From the NCBI GenBank assembly GCA_002328035.1, contig DCVL01000066.1:1-64000 (forward strand): a stretch of 64,000 nucleotides of DNA, read 5' to 3'. The stretch's first letter is position 1. Every line of letters begins with the position of its first letter. This DNA is from Geobacter sp. UBA2189 (GTDB lineage Bacteria > Desulfobacterota > Desulfuromonadia > Geobacterales > Pseudopelobacteraceae). A program made the position numbers and the translations under genes. Below, piece by piece: positions 9,901 to 18,381 of the stretch. The notes beneath the pieces are model-generated. The model saw only the letters and a program-made list of their open reading frames with translations, was not told the DNA's origin and made no database searches.

Positions 9901-10469
9901 GAGCCGAGATAGTTCTGGCCAACCGTCTCCCAGAAGGGATCAGATCCATAACAGATCTCCCATCTACCCCTTACCGTCAGACAGAGACCGGAATCTACGA
10001 ACAGCCATACCTTTTCCACGGTCCTGATCTGCATGGCATCGAACAGATAACATCCTGTTCCGGCAAAGGCATAGTTGCAGTTGTAAAAGCAGCTCCACAA
10101 CCGGCCAACTGGATAAGACAACCGTTGCGCAGCAACTGGCTCACGGATCCGCTGGTGTTGGACAGTGCATTTCAGATGATGATTCTATGGAGCTTTGAAC
10201 GGTTTGGCGCCGGTTCTCTTCCATCGTTTGCAGGGAGGTATCGCCAGTTCCACGAGACCTTCCCCCGTGATGGCGCCCAGGTGGTTGTAAGGATTACAGC
10301 CGAGCAGAGCCATAGCGCAATAGCAGATATTGAATTCCTTGATCGAAATAACAGCAAGCTGATAGCCAGACTTGAAGGGTATGAATGTGTTATTGATGCC
10401 TCTCTTGAAAAGGCATTCAGGCGGAATAGCCTGATGAAACAGGAAAAAGCAAAGCTGGAAGCTGCATGA
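3906..10469 (+). CDS. pfaA: PfaA-like polyunsaturated fatty acid synthase, KS-MAT-ACP-ACP-ACP-KR-DH
   Basis: Iterative multidomain synthase of 2187 residues, GTG start with AAGGAG upstream. Domains in order: ketosynthase (about 15-460; Cys217 in DAACASS, His352 in EAHGTGT, His390 in QIGHTK); malonyl-CoA:ACP transacylase (about 575-880; FPGQGAQYTG, Ser675 in GHSYGE); a charged helical linker (about 950-1050); three acyl carrier proteins with phosphopantetheine serines at 1127, 1228 and 1329 in LGIDSIKRVE; ketoreductase (nucleotide-binding VTGGGRGV near 1612, Tyr1797 in IDYAVAN); and a C-terminal hot-dog dehydratase-like domain (FPFIRSHVIDGKAVLPMAMM, His1913). This is the domain order of PfaA in Shewanella and of Pfa2 in myxobacteria. 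All catalytic residues checked are present. It ends in a 4-nt ATGA overlap with the next gene. A PPTase (PfaE) needed to charge the ACPs is not in the window. Confidence 0.95.
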   Translation: MKQEEKNRKQSDAKLAPLAIIGIGCLFPKSEDKTAYWANIREGVDAITEIPESHWRISDHYDSDPKRADHTYGKRGGFLSEIPFNPMEFNIPPNAIEAIDTSQLLGLVAAGQALKDAGYGSEKEYDRSKVSVILGVTGALEMVIPLGARLGYPRWREALKDAGVESDVAEDVVQRISDSYVGWQENSFPGLLGNVVAGRISKQYDLGGTNCVVDAACASSFSALHLAGMELMTGAADMVVTGGVDTFNDIFMYTCFSKTPALSPSSDAKPFDISADGTILGEGLGIVVIKRLADAERDNDSIYAVITGIGSSSDGKGEAIYTPSASGQKNAIINACSNAGVTPKEITLLEAHGTGTKVGDAVEISAAREIYGKAEKPWCAISSVKSQIGHTKAAAGAAGLIKAALALHHRVIPPTIKVTRPAEDIISNGTPFYITTCKRPWITRNNIPRRAAVSAFGFGGSNFHTILEEYRPLKEAADWDNSVQILSFCSDTSSAMEQQLKTVPSDLRWNELRGKATELRKAFDIKANCRLTLVIERDKNTLAAVLKNATAMLLKQPDSSWSTPDGIYYSIGLQQGKLALLFPGQGAQYTGMLRDIACAFPQFIQVLEQAENNIEISITDSIYPPTAFTAEALEQQESTLRATETAQPAIGTVSLGALRILESFGLKADAAAGHSYGELTALCASGMLDESSFLRLSHLRGRLMADGNGDKGSMLAVSAPIAAVEQMLAEEKINLIIANRNAPNQAVLSGATDEINRALKICEKRKLACKQLQVAAAFHSPLVSDASTPFLAEMSEMALNKGRIPVYANSTGGTYPSDEQSAKELLAEQLARPVEFISEIEAMYAAGIRTFVEVGPGARLCGLVKAILGEREHTTVAIDSSNGKRSGIVDLARTLSHLAALAYPIDLTIWDEGYQPPAALAKKPLITVPLCGANYMKPKTKRPPVEQKTQTATIKSLEVQHEETVVKKQEFNQSFISNDALAESLMVAREGMAVLQKMQEDTAQLHRRFLEGQETASRTIQALLSQQQLILNGQGSSLIVQEPQRMDLPVKQESRPDTRTAPKQGVPASITTAPTALTVSSHITPASTVVPDNITETLLAVVSEKTGYPVEMLEPGMSMDADLGIDSIKRVEILSALQEKLPSSPVIGPEQMGILNTLGQIAEFLGQGSVVSAQKTSKVSPSVPASSGSPNTALVTETLLAVVSEKTGYPVEMLEPGMSMDADLGIDSIKRVEILSALQEKLPSSPVIGPEQMGVLNTLGQIAEFLGQGLVARSQDSSKASASVPASSSSPNAALVTETLLAVVSEKTGYPVEMLEPGMSMDADLGIDSIKRVEILSALQEKLPSSPVIGPEQMGILNTLGQIAEFLTVSSSAADKVLVAKEKSETLKQSSDSSSLLNRSAISVNPLPLTSEKIRLAPDGLIVVTDDGSDFSAELCSRLTAAGHGVRLTKVMDILEFLPVDQINGLVITAPAEGTDDNFLNNAFQLLKQVASGLKRAAQEGGAIFATVSRLDGSFGFGTGSHIVDPLSGGLAGMTKTARHEWPGLICKSIDLGIYTDPAEEAKAVADELFQAGSIEVGLSPAGRVSLALTDLPDLQPVLEPVINELDLVIVTGGGRGVTAAASVALAKAWRPLLVMLGRSPQPESEPSWLVPLTDEAKIKRAILEHSKEKLHPKTIEERYQATIAGRELRETISNIEAAGGKAIYRSVDIRDGQAVAELISSLRNEFGSIRGIVHGAGVLADRLIVDKTREQFSQVYTTKVVGLRSMLEALKGDELRFIALFGSTTGRLGRSGQIDYAVANEVLNKLAQSEARKHPDCRTVCINWGPWDGGMVTSALKKLFSNEGIGLIPLDTGAELLVRELAQPKGPVEVIILAGISGSSLATDTPIKPASPLKEALHLTLTVDDFPFIRSHVIDGKAVLPMAMMVEWLASGALHGNPGFRFHGFNDLRICKGVIIDQSNPCALQLMAGKAQRQDALYVVPVELTSHAAEGQRILHARAEIVLANRLPEGIRSITDLPSTPYRQTETGIYEQPYLFHGPDLHGIEQITSCSGKGIVAVVKAAPQPANWIRQPLRSNWLTDPLVLDSAFQMMILWSFERFGAGSLPSFAGRYRQFHETFPRDGAQVVVRITAEQSHSAIADIEFLDRNNSKLIARLEGYECVIDASLEKAFRRNSLMKQEKAKLEAA
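7187..8006 (+). repeat. Three near-identical 214-bp ACP-coding repeats, 303-bp period
   Basis: Units at 7187-7400, 7490-7703 and 7793-8006 are exactly 303 nt apart and differ at only a few positions that I can see (for example gcg/gct Ala, tatcct/tgtcct, ctcgga/ctagga). The 89-nt Pro/Ser/Ala-rich linkers between them are much less alike. Identity at the DNA level, not only in protein, points to recent duplication or gene conversion. Confidence 0.95.
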
Positions 10470-13400
10470 TGCTTTCGTACAGCAACACCGTAGCAATCGT
10501 CGGAATAGGGGCAATATTTCCTGACGCGCCTGATACTGACCGATATTGGGAAATGATCCGTTCCGCTGCAACTGCCGTAAGGGAAGTGCCGGCAGAACGC
10601 TGGAACCTGCCTCCAGATTCCGTTTTTGATCCCGAAATAGGCAAGCCTGACCATGTATATTCCAAAATGGGGTGTTTTATCAGTAACACCCCTTATCTGG
10701 CAGAGCTGAAAGGGCTGGATCCGCTGTTTCACCTGCTGGTCACAGCAGGCAGACGCGCCTTTGATGATGCAGTGACAACGGGGATTGATCTAAGCCGTGT
10801 CGGTGTCATCATCGGCAATCTTGCCCTGCCTACAGAATCATCCTCCTTACTGGCTCACAACTGGCTTGGACGTTCGTTTGAAGAAAAACTGCTTGGATAT
10901 TCATCAATCCCATCAGACATATCCCCTCTCAACAGTTATGTTGCAGGTCTACCAGCAGGTATCCTTGCCAGTTCACTTGGTCTCGGAGGGATTACAACAA
11001 CCCTAGATGCTGCCTGTGCCTCCTCGCTTTATGCGATAAAGCTGGCAACCGATCAGCTCCTCTCCGGTCGCGCAGATGCAATGCTGACTGGAGGTGTCTC
11101 CCGCCCTGATCCCCTTTATACCCAGATGGGATTTTCACAACTCCGCGCCTTATCAAAAAAAGGGGTTTCCGCTCCTCTGGACGCCTCCGGTGACGGACTC
11201 CTGACAGGCGAAGGGGGAGGAATATTCGTGCTTAAACGCACAGAAGATGCGGTTGCCTCAGGAGACAGGATCTACGGTATAATCAGGGGTATCGGACTCT
11301 CAAATGATATTGGCGGTGGACTGCTTGCACCTATATCCGAAGGGCAGGTTAGAGCTATGAGATCCGCCTACAGGATTGCAGGCTGGAAACCGGAAGATAT
11401 AGATCTGATTGAGTGTCACGCAACCGGCACCCCTGTTGGAGATGCCGTTGAGGTGGCAAGCCTGAAGGAGCTCTGGCAAGGGTCAGAAACTTCTGGCAGA
11501 CAATGCATTATAGGTTCCGTAAAATCAAATATCGGCCATCTGCTGACTGCTGCAGGAGCTGCCGCTCTTACCAAGGTGCTGCTTGCCATAAAAAATGAAA
11601 CCCTCCCCCCAACGGCAAACTTCAAAAAACCCCAGCCTGTAATGGATCTCGAAAAAACCCCGTTCAGAGTACTGTCTGAAGCTGCCCCGTGGAATCGCCG
11701 AGGCCAGGACATACCCAGACGCGCCGGAATAAGCGCTTTTGGTTTTGGAGGTATCAACGCACATCTACTCATTGAGGAGTGGTTGCCAAACAATGCATCC
11801 CTTGCAACTGATTCAACCTCCAATCTTCCTTCATCAAACAAGAAAAACATTATCAGGAATGAACCTGTTGCGATAGTTGGAATGGATGCCTCTTTCGGAC
11901 CATGGCAAGGTCTTAAGGCTGTTCAGGAATATGTTTTGGGAGATTCTGACAAGGTTGCGCCAAACCCTCCTGAAAACTGGTGGGGGGCTCAGCAGAGCAG
12001 TTGGTACAAAGAGCAGGGGCTTAGCCTTGTCCCTTTTAACGGTTATTTTATGGAGCAGGTTTCTGTAAGCCCTAACCTTTTCCGGATCCCTCCAAAAGAG
12101 ATGGAAGAGATGCTGCCTCAACAGCTTCTGATGCTGCAAACTGCAGCTAATGCATTTAGGGATGGCGGCCTGGACAAACAGAATAATCAGAAAACCGGTG
12201 TATTTATCGGTATAGCGCATGAACTTAACAGCACAACCTTCGGACTGCGCTGGCCGATCCCTCAAAAGGGAACTGAATGGGCGAAGCAGTTGGATCTGAA
12301 CCTTACAGAGAGTCAGCTTGAATCGTGGTCAGCAGAGCTGAGGGACGCTATATCACCGCCTTTGACCGCAAATTGCACGATGGGTGCGCTCGGAAACATA
12401 GTAGCAAGCCGGATTGCAAGAGAATTCAAGGCAGGAGGCGCCAGCTTCACCCTTTCAAGCGAAGAAAATTCCGGTATTCGTGCCCTTGAAACAGCTGTAG
12501 GAATGCTACAGCAGGGAGAGCTTGATCAGGCATTGGCCGGGGCTGTAGATCTGGCCGGCGATCTGAGGGCGGTTCTGGGACGCCACTCTGTACAACCGTT
12601 TTCTACAACCGGCAAGTCTCGTCCTTTTGGCAAAGAGGCAGACGGTTCAATAATCGGAGAGGGTGCCTGTGCCCTGGTTTTAAAGAGACTCTCCGATGCT
12701 CAGCGTGATGGAAACAGGATCTATGCGGTAATAAAGGGGATCGGCTCCAGTAATGGTAAAATGAGCGCATCTGCTGACTCAGCATACATCAACTCTCTGA
12801 AAAGAGCCTATCTGGAAGCAGAAGTCAACCCTGAAACGGTGAGCTTTATTGAGGCAAATGCGGATGGAACCCCCGAATCTGACCGGATAGAGGCCAGAAA
12901 TCTGAACAATTTCTTTGGATCAGCAACTTCCGGTTCATGCCTTATTTCCAGCCTTAAAGGAACAATCGGGCATACCGGAGCAGCATCAGGTCTGGCTGCT
13001 GTCATGCGTGCTTCCATGGCGCTTTATCAGGAGATTATACCCGGCTCTCAAAATTCTGGTGATATCTGTAGCGAACTGGCTGATGGAAGGCTTAAACTTT
13101 CTACTTCCCCCAGATACTGGCTGAGAAACAGGATAGATGGACTAAGGCACGCAGGGATCTCTGTCTCAGGAATTGATGGTTCATGCAGCCATATTGTCCT
13201 TGAGGGATGGGAAGAACAGCCTGCTGCATACAATCTGGAAAGGTCTGCCCCACTGGGAAATCTTTCGGAATTTCTGTTTCCTATTGCAGCAAGAAACCTG
13301 CCTGAACTCTCGGCAGAACTGGATCTTCTCTTTCAGAGATCCAGAGCCGCAGCGCCAAAAGACCTTGCAAAACTCTCTTCAGAATACTGCAGAAGGATAA

Positions 13401-16400
13401 ACGTAAAGTCGGAAGAAGCTTACGGCTTGGCAATGATAGCTTCAAATACGGAGCAGCTTGAGGCTTTAATTGACCAGGGAAGACAGGCTATAGATTCAGG
13501 AATGGATACTCCGGATCTCCCTCCTGCACTTCGAGACAGACTGTTTTTCACCAGTTCACCACTTGGCAAAGAAGCTAAAATTGCCTTTGTTTACCCTGGT
13601 TCAGGGAATCACTACAAGGATATGGGTAGAGAACTTTTCAGCCGTTGGCCAACGATCCTGCGTCAACAGGATAAAGAAAACGGGCTGTTAAGGAATCAGT
13701 TCCAGCCGGAACTGTTCTGGTCTGATTTTGATGAGACCTTAATCAAAGATAACCATCGAGCCGTAATCTTTGGCCAGGTCGCAACCGGCACAGCCAACAG
13801 CGATCTGGCAAGAGCCTTTGGCATCTCGCCTTCAGCGGCAATAGGTTACAGCCTGGGAGAATCGGCTGCTCTATTCTCAATGCGAGCCTGGCGTGACAGA
13901 GATCTGATGTACGAACGTATGCAGGAATCAACCCTTTTTACCGATGACCTTGCAGGAGAATGCCGCGCTGCCAGGAAGGCTTGGAACCTTGACTACAACG
14001 AGAAAGTGGACTGGAAGCTAGGGGTCGTGATGGCTCCGGCCGAACAGGTTCAAAAGTTTATCACCTCATTAAAAAGGGTTTATCTCCTTATCATCAATAC
14101 ACCTGATGAATGCGTTATCGGAGGGGATTCAACCGCAGTAAACAGTCTGGTTTCACAACTTGACTGTCACTTCTTTCCCCTTTACGGAGTTACAACCGTA
14201 CATTGTGAGGTTACAAAACCGGTGGCAGCCGCTTACCACGACCTGCACCTCTTTAATACAACCCCGCCGGAAGGAGTTTCATTCTATAGCTGTGCAAAAC
14301 AGGGGCGATATGAGCTTTCAACTGAAGCTGCCGCTGATTCAATACTGCAACAGGCATTGAAAGGGATAAATTATCCGGCAACTATTGAGGCCGCCTACGA
14401 TGATGGAATAAGGCTATTTCTTGAGATGGGACCAGGAAATTCATGCAGCAGGATGATAAACAGGATCCTGGAAGGGCGTCCACATCTGGCTCGCTCAATC
14501 TGTTCAAGCGGACAGGAACCGGTTCTTAACCTCCTCAGACTGCTAGCAAGCCTTATAGCAGAAAGGATCCCTCTTGTTCTATCCCCTCTGATGACAGAGC
14601 AGAACTCTGAAATGCTGGATAGTGACAAACAGAGGAAGTTACACCTTCGGATTGGCAGAAACCGTTTTGTTCCTCCTCAACCACCAAAATCGGAGATTAC
14701 CTCCTCTCCTCAATCTATAGAAACCGAAAATCAGGGATACGGTATTGATAAACAGGCAGATGTTCTTGGTTTATCTGACGAGCTATTCACAATCAAGGCA
14801 CCTCCAGGTAATTCTTTGCTGAATCAGTTTGCGCAGACACAGGCAGCACAGATAGCTGCGCATGAGGCGTTTCTTGATTTCAGCTCCAAAATTACGGAAG
14901 CAATGTCGCAGGCAATAACATTACAGGCAACATTGCAACAAGCTATAGGTGGAGAAGCGCCACCACCTGTACAAAACAGTTCATATACAAAAGAGTCACA
15001 GCAGACAGAAAGAACAGAACCAATCTGTGCATTCAACCGTAAACTATGTATGGAATTTGCGACAGGTTCTGTTGCAAAGATGCTTGGCTCACGCTTTGCC
15101 GAAGTAGACAGCTTTCCAACCCGTGTCCGTCTGCCTGACGAGCCGTTGATGCTGGTGGATCGCATAATCAGCATCGAAGGTGAACCCTGCTCAATGACCT
15201 GTGGCAGGGTGGTCACGGAACATGACATACATAAGGACGCCTGGTATCTCGATGGCGGAAGGATACCAACCTGCATAGCGGTTGAATCAGGTCAGGCAGA
15301 CCTGTTTCTTTCCGGTTATCTCGGGATAGATTTTATAACAAAGGGACTCGCTGTCTACAGATTGCTGGATGCTGTGGTCACTTTCCATGACAGCCTGCCT
15401 GGCCCAGGGCAGACTATCAGGTATGATATAAGGATTGAACGGTTCTTTTGCCAGGGAGATACATGGCTCTTCAGGTTCTGTTTTGAGGCAACCGTAAACG
15501 GCAAACCATTGCTTTCCATGAAAGACGGTTGCGCAGGATTCTTTTCCTCCTCTGCCCTTGAAGAGGGAAAGGGGATTGTCCGTCCGCTTGTTGACCCAAG
15601 GCCAACCAAAGGAATTCGTCCGGCCGACTGGAAGGAACTGGTTACTCTGAAAAGGGAGAGATATGATGCAGCCCAATTGGACAGGCTGCGTTCAGGTGAC
15701 CTCTCCGGTTGTTTTGGGCGGTTGTTTGAACATCTGAAGCTCAAAAATCCGCTTACCATTCCAGGCGGAAGGATGCGGCTTGTACACCGTGTAAATGAGA
15801 TAATACCTGATGGCGGCCGTTACGGAATGGGGCTTATACAGGCTGAAGCTGATATCTCACCTGATGACTGGTTTATAACCTGCCATTTTGTCGATGACAA
15901 GGTAATGCCTGGAACTCTGATGTATGAATGCTGCATGCACACCCTGAGGATTCTTCTCTTAAGAATGGGCTGGATCGCTGAGGCAGACAAGGCTGTATGG
16001 GAACCGGTTCCTGGTATTGCAAGCAAACTCTGCTGCCGCGGACAGGTTCTGGAGACCACCAAAGTGGTTATATACGAGGTTACCATCCGTGAGATAGGCT
16101 ATCAAACTGAGCCATTTGTCCTGGCTGATGCTTTAATGTACGCTGATGGCAAGCCGATAGTTGAAATAAGCGATATGTCTGCCAGATTAAGTGGTGTCAA
16201 CAGGCATGAGCTGGAAGAACTCTGGCACGTGGACGGGGCAGAAAGCTGCACAAAACCGGCAATCTACACAAAAGAACAGATTCTTGCTTACAGTAACGGA
16301 AAACCGTCGGAAGCTTTTGGCGAACCATACAGAGTATTCGATTATGAACGTAAGATAGCCCGTCTTCCAGGGCCCCCCTTCCAGTTTATGGACAGGATAA

Positions 16401-17341
16401 CCGAAGTCAGGGGTGAGCCTTTTAAAATGAAGGCTGGGGCAAAGGCTGAAGCACAGTTTGATCTGGAACCTGATGCCTGGTTCTTTACAGCGGAGCGTCA
16501 GCCAAGGATGCCGTTCTGTATACTACTGGAGGCTGCCCTTCAACCTTGTGGATGGCTGGCGGCATATACAGGCTCTGCACTTGTTATTCCTGACGATATC
16601 TCTTTCCGTAACTTGGGTGGCACAGCAATACAGCATCGTCAGGTCACTCCGGAAACGGGTCTCCTTACATGTAGTGCAACTATGACCAAGGCAGTAAACA
16701 GCGGAGGGATGATTATTCAGGAGTTTGATTTCAGCGTAGCTGACAGGGATGGTGTTCTCTATGAAGGGGATACTATGTTCGGATTCTTCTCCAAAGAGGC
16801 CTTATCCCAACAGGTCGGAATACGTGATGCTCAAACTTATTTGCCTTCCGATAATGAAAAAAAACGTAGCAGATCTCTCCCCTACCCTGTAGCTGAACCA
16901 TTCCCTGACAGCATTTTACGGATGATTGACCGGATCGAGCTTTATATCCCTGATGGCGGACCAGCGGGACTTGGCTATATATCAGGGATCAAGAATGTCA
17001 ATCCTGATGAATGGTTCTTCAGGGCACACTTCTATCAGGATCCGGTCACCCCTGGTTCACTTGGCTTGGAATCATTCCTGCAGCTGCTCAAGTTTGCCGC
17101 CGTAGAACGTTGGGGCTGGCAGAGAGGCAATATCCTCTCCAGCATTGAAATGAATAGCTCGCACAGATGGCTGTATCGTGGCCAGGTTGTGCCTGACAAC
17201 AAACAGGTGAAGGTTGATCTCTGGATTACATCGGTTGATGATGGAAAAAAGGCTCTTACTGCCAGTGGATTTTTATCTGTGGATGGCAAGATGATATATC
17301 AGATGACCGATTTTACTTTAAGAATGGAAACAAACGGATGA
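10466..17341 (+). CDS. pfaC: PfaB/PfaC-type fusion synthase, KS-CLF-AT-DH-DH
   Basis: A 2291-residue megasynthase starting in the stop codon of pfaA (ATGA). Domains: active ketosynthase (about 8-445; Cys184 in DAACASS, His318 in ECHATGT, His358 in NIGHLL); a second KS-like domain (about 470-910) acting as chain-length factor, where the catalytic Cys is replaced (SSEENSG, Glu667 region) and HGTGT has become NADGT; an acyltransferase of the PfaB type (about 1040-1370; YPGSGNHYKDMG, Ser1129 in GYSLGES); a linker; and two FabA-like double-hot-dog dehydratases (about 1530-1900 and 1940-2290) with His1807 in CHFVDDKVMPG and His2188 in AHFYQDPVTPG. In gammaproteobacteria PfaB and PfaC are separate; the KS-CLF-AT-DH-DH fusion resembles myxobacterial Pfa3, but the C-terminal acylglycerophosphate acyltransferase known there is absent. 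It overlaps oleA by 4 nt. Confidence 0.93.
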   Translation: MMLSYSNTVAIVGIGAIFPDAPDTDRYWEMIRSAATAVREVPAERWNLPPDSVFDPEIGKPDHVYSKMGCFISNTPYLAELKGLDPLFHLLVTAGRRAFDDAVTTGIDLSRVGVIIGNLALPTESSSLLAHNWLGRSFEEKLLGYSSIPSDISPLNSYVAGLPAGILASSLGLGGITTTLDAACASSLYAIKLATDQLLSGRADAMLTGGVSRPDPLYTQMGFSQLRALSKKGVSAPLDASGDGLLTGEGGGIFVLKRTEDAVASGDRIYGIIRGIGLSNDIGGGLLAPISEGQVRAMRSAYRIAGWKPEDIDLIECHATGTPVGDAVEVASLKELWQGSETSGRQCIIGSVKSNIGHLLTAAGAAALTKVLLAIKNETLPPTANFKKPQPVMDLEKTPFRVLSEAAPWNRRGQDIPRRAGISAFGFGGINAHLLIEEWLPNNASLATDSTSNLPSSNKKNIIRNEPVAIVGMDASFGPWQGLKAVQEYVLGDSDKVAPNPPENWWGAQQSSWYKEQGLSLVPFNGYFMEQVSVSPNLFRIPPKEMEEMLPQQLLMLQTAANAFRDGGLDKQNNQKTGVFIGIAHELNSTTFGLRWPIPQKGTEWAKQLDLNLTESQLESWSAELRDAISPPLTANCTMGALGNIVASRIAREFKAGGASFTLSSEENSGIRALETAVGMLQQGELDQALAGAVDLAGDLRAVLGRHSVQPFSTTGKSRPFGKEADGSIIGEGACALVLKRLSDAQRDGNRIYAVIKGIGSSNGKMSASADSAYINSLKRAYLEAEVNPETVSFIEANADGTPESDRIEARNLNNFFGSATSGSCLISSLKGTIGHTGAASGLAAVMRASMALYQEIIPGSQNSGDICSELADGRLKLSTSPRYWLRNRIDGLRHAGISVSGIDGSCSHIVLEGWEEQPAAYNLERSAPLGNLSEFLFPIAARNLPELSAELDLLFQRSRAAAPKDLAKLSSEYCRRINVKSEEAYGLAMIASNTEQLEALIDQGRQAIDSGMDTPDLPPALRDRLFFTSSPLGKEAKIAFVYPGSGNHYKDMGRELFSRWPTILRQQDKENGLLRNQFQPELFWSDFDETLIKDNHRAVIFGQVATGTANSDLARAFGISPSAAIGYSLGESAALFSMRAWRDRDLMYERMQESTLFTDDLAGECRAARKAWNLDYNEKVDWKLGVVMAPAEQVQKFITSLKRVYLLIINTPDECVIGGDSTAVNSLVSQLDCHFFPLYGVTTVHCEVTKPVAAAYHDLHLFNTTPPEGVSFYSCAKQGRYELSTEAAADSILQQALKGINYPATIEAAYDDGIRLFLEMGPGNSCSRMINRILEGRPHLARSICSSGQEPVLNLLRLLASLIAERIPLVLSPLMTEQNSEMLDSDKQRKLHLRIGRNRFVPPQPPKSEITSSPQSIETENQGYGIDKQADVLGLSDELFTIKAPPGNSLLNQFAQTQAAQIAAHEAFLDFSSKITEAMSQAITLQATLQQAIGGEAPPPVQNSSYTKESQQTERTEPICAFNRKLCMEFATGSVAKMLGSRFAEVDSFPTRVRLPDEPLMLVDRIISIEGEPCSMTCGRVVTEHDIHKDAWYLDGGRIPTCIAVESGQADLFLSGYLGIDFITKGLAVYRLLDAVVTFHDSLPGPGQTIRYDIRIERFFCQGDTWLFRFCFEATVNGKPLLSMKDGCAGFFSSSALEEGKGIVRPLVDPRPTKGIRPADWKELVTLKRERYDAAQLDRLRSGDLSGCFGRLFEHLKLKNPLTIPGGRMRLVHRVNEIIPDGGRYGMGLIQAEADISPDDWFITCHFVDDKVMPGTLMYECCMHTLRILLLRMGWIAEADKAVWEPVPGIASKLCCRGQVLETTKVVIYEVTIREIGYQTEPFVLADALMYADGKPIVEISDMSARLSGVNRHELEELWHVDGAESCTKPAIYTKEQILAYSNGKPSEAFGEPYRVFDYERKIARLPGPPFQFMDRITEVRGEPFKMKAGAKAEAQFDLEPDAWFFTAERQPRMPFCILLEAALQPCGWLAAYTGSALVIPDDISFRNLGGTAIQHRQVTPETGLLTCSATMTKAVNSGGMIIQEFDFSVADRDGVLYEGDTMFGFFSKEALSQQVGIRDAQTYLPSDNEKKRSRSLPYPVAEPFPDSILRMIDRIELYIPDGGPAGLGYISGIKNVNPDEWFFRAHFYQDPVTPGSLGLESFLQLLKFAAVERWGWQRGNILSSIEMNSSHRWLYRGQVVPDNKQVKVDLWITSVDDGKKALTASGFLSVDGKMIYQMTDFTLRMETNG

Positions 17342-18381
17342 AGTATAAAAAGGTCTTTATAGAAGCGCTTGATTATGAACTGGCACCGGTAGTTGTATCA
17401 AGCAGTGAACTGGAGGCAAAGCTGGAGCCTCTTTATCGTGAACTGAGAATAGCTCCCGGACAGTTGCAAGCTCTTACCGGAATCCGTGAAAGGCGCTGGT
17501 GGGAACCTGGCTACCCACTTTCACAGGGGGCAATCGCAGCAGCACGCAAGCTCCTTTTGAACAGAGGTATTGATGCCGCCGATATCGGTGCTCTTGTTTA
17601 CACCGGCGTATGTCGTGAACAGTTTGAGCCGGCAACGGCATGCAGGGTTGCCGCCAGTCTGGGAATTAACGGAAATGTATCTGTATACGACCTCTCGAAC
17701 GCATGTCTCGGGGTTTTAAACGGTATACTTGATATGGCAAACCGGATTGAGCTTGGTCAGATAAGAGCCGGTCTGGTTGTTTCCTGTGAATCAGCGCGGG
17801 AGATTAACGAAATAATGATTGGAAAGATGCTGGAAGAGAGGAGTATGCAGCATTTTGCCCATTCACTGGCAACATTGACCGGAGGTTCCGGAGCGGTAGC
17901 GGTTCTTCTCAGCGATGGTTCCTTTGGTTCCAGAACTCCCCACCGTCTGCTGGGCGGCATAACCAAAGCTGCTCTCCAGCACCATAATCTATGCCTCTGG
18001 GGTGTAGGTCCTGACGGCAAAGGAGGCTTCCAGCAATCAATGGCCACTGATGGTGTGAACGTGATGAATCATGGCGTAGAGCTGGGACGTAAAACCTGGG
18101 AGGATTTTCTTCCACAGGTCGGCTGGAGGGCGGATCTTGTTGACAGGGTAATATGTCACCAGGTCGGTTCAGCACATCAGAGCCTTATCCTCAAAACATT
18201 GGGAATCCCACCTGAAAAGGATTTCACAACATTTGAGTTTTTAGGCAACATGGGTACTGTGTCACTGCCCCTTACAGCCGCCCTGGCGGTAGAGCGTGAG
18301 ATACTTATACCTGGTGACAAGGTTGCTTTTCTTGGGATAGGAAGCGGACTTAACTGCATGATGCTGGCAATAGAATGGTAA
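17338..18381 (+). CDS. oleA: OleA-like thiolase (head-to-head acyl condensing enzyme)
   Basis: A 347-residue thiolase-fold protein that aligns throughout with OleA of Xanthomonas campestris, which joins two fatty acyl-CoAs into a beta-keto acid, the first step of long-chain olefin or ketone synthesis. Catalytic Cys123 lies in SNACLG, His274 in CHQVGSAH, and the Asn motif in GNMGTVS. Glu97 in FEPATA is 26 residues before the Cys, the same spacing as the OleA-specific Glu117/Cys143 pair, which separates OleA from ordinary FabH. The C-terminal LGIGSGLNC is typical. The start ATG overlaps the stop of the pfaB/C fusion by 4 nt, and the gene overlaps oleB by 7 nt. Likely substrates are polyunsaturated acyl chains from the upstream synthase; this is inferred. 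Confidence 0.9.
   Translation: MKYKKVFIEALDYELAPVVVSSSELEAKLEPLYRELRIAPGQLQALTGIRERRWWEPGYPLSQGAIAAARKLLLNRGIDAADIGALVYTGVCREQFEPATACRVAASLGINGNVSVYDLSNACLGVLNGILDMANRIELGQIRAGLVVSCESAREINEIMIGKMLEERSMQHFAHSLATLTGGSGAVAVLLSDGSFGSRTPHRLLGGITKAALQHHNLCLWGVGPDGKGGFQQSMATDGVNVMNHGVELGRKTWEDFLPQVGWRADLVDRVICHQVGSAHQSLILKTLGIPPEKDFTTFEFLGNMGTVSLPLTAALAVEREILIPGDKVAFLGIGSGLNCMMLAIEW

Noticed and set aside
10172..10732. Minus-strand frames spanning the pfaA/pfaBC junction
   Set aside because: Antisense to a translationally coupled junction of two multidomain synthases; no recognisable domain.
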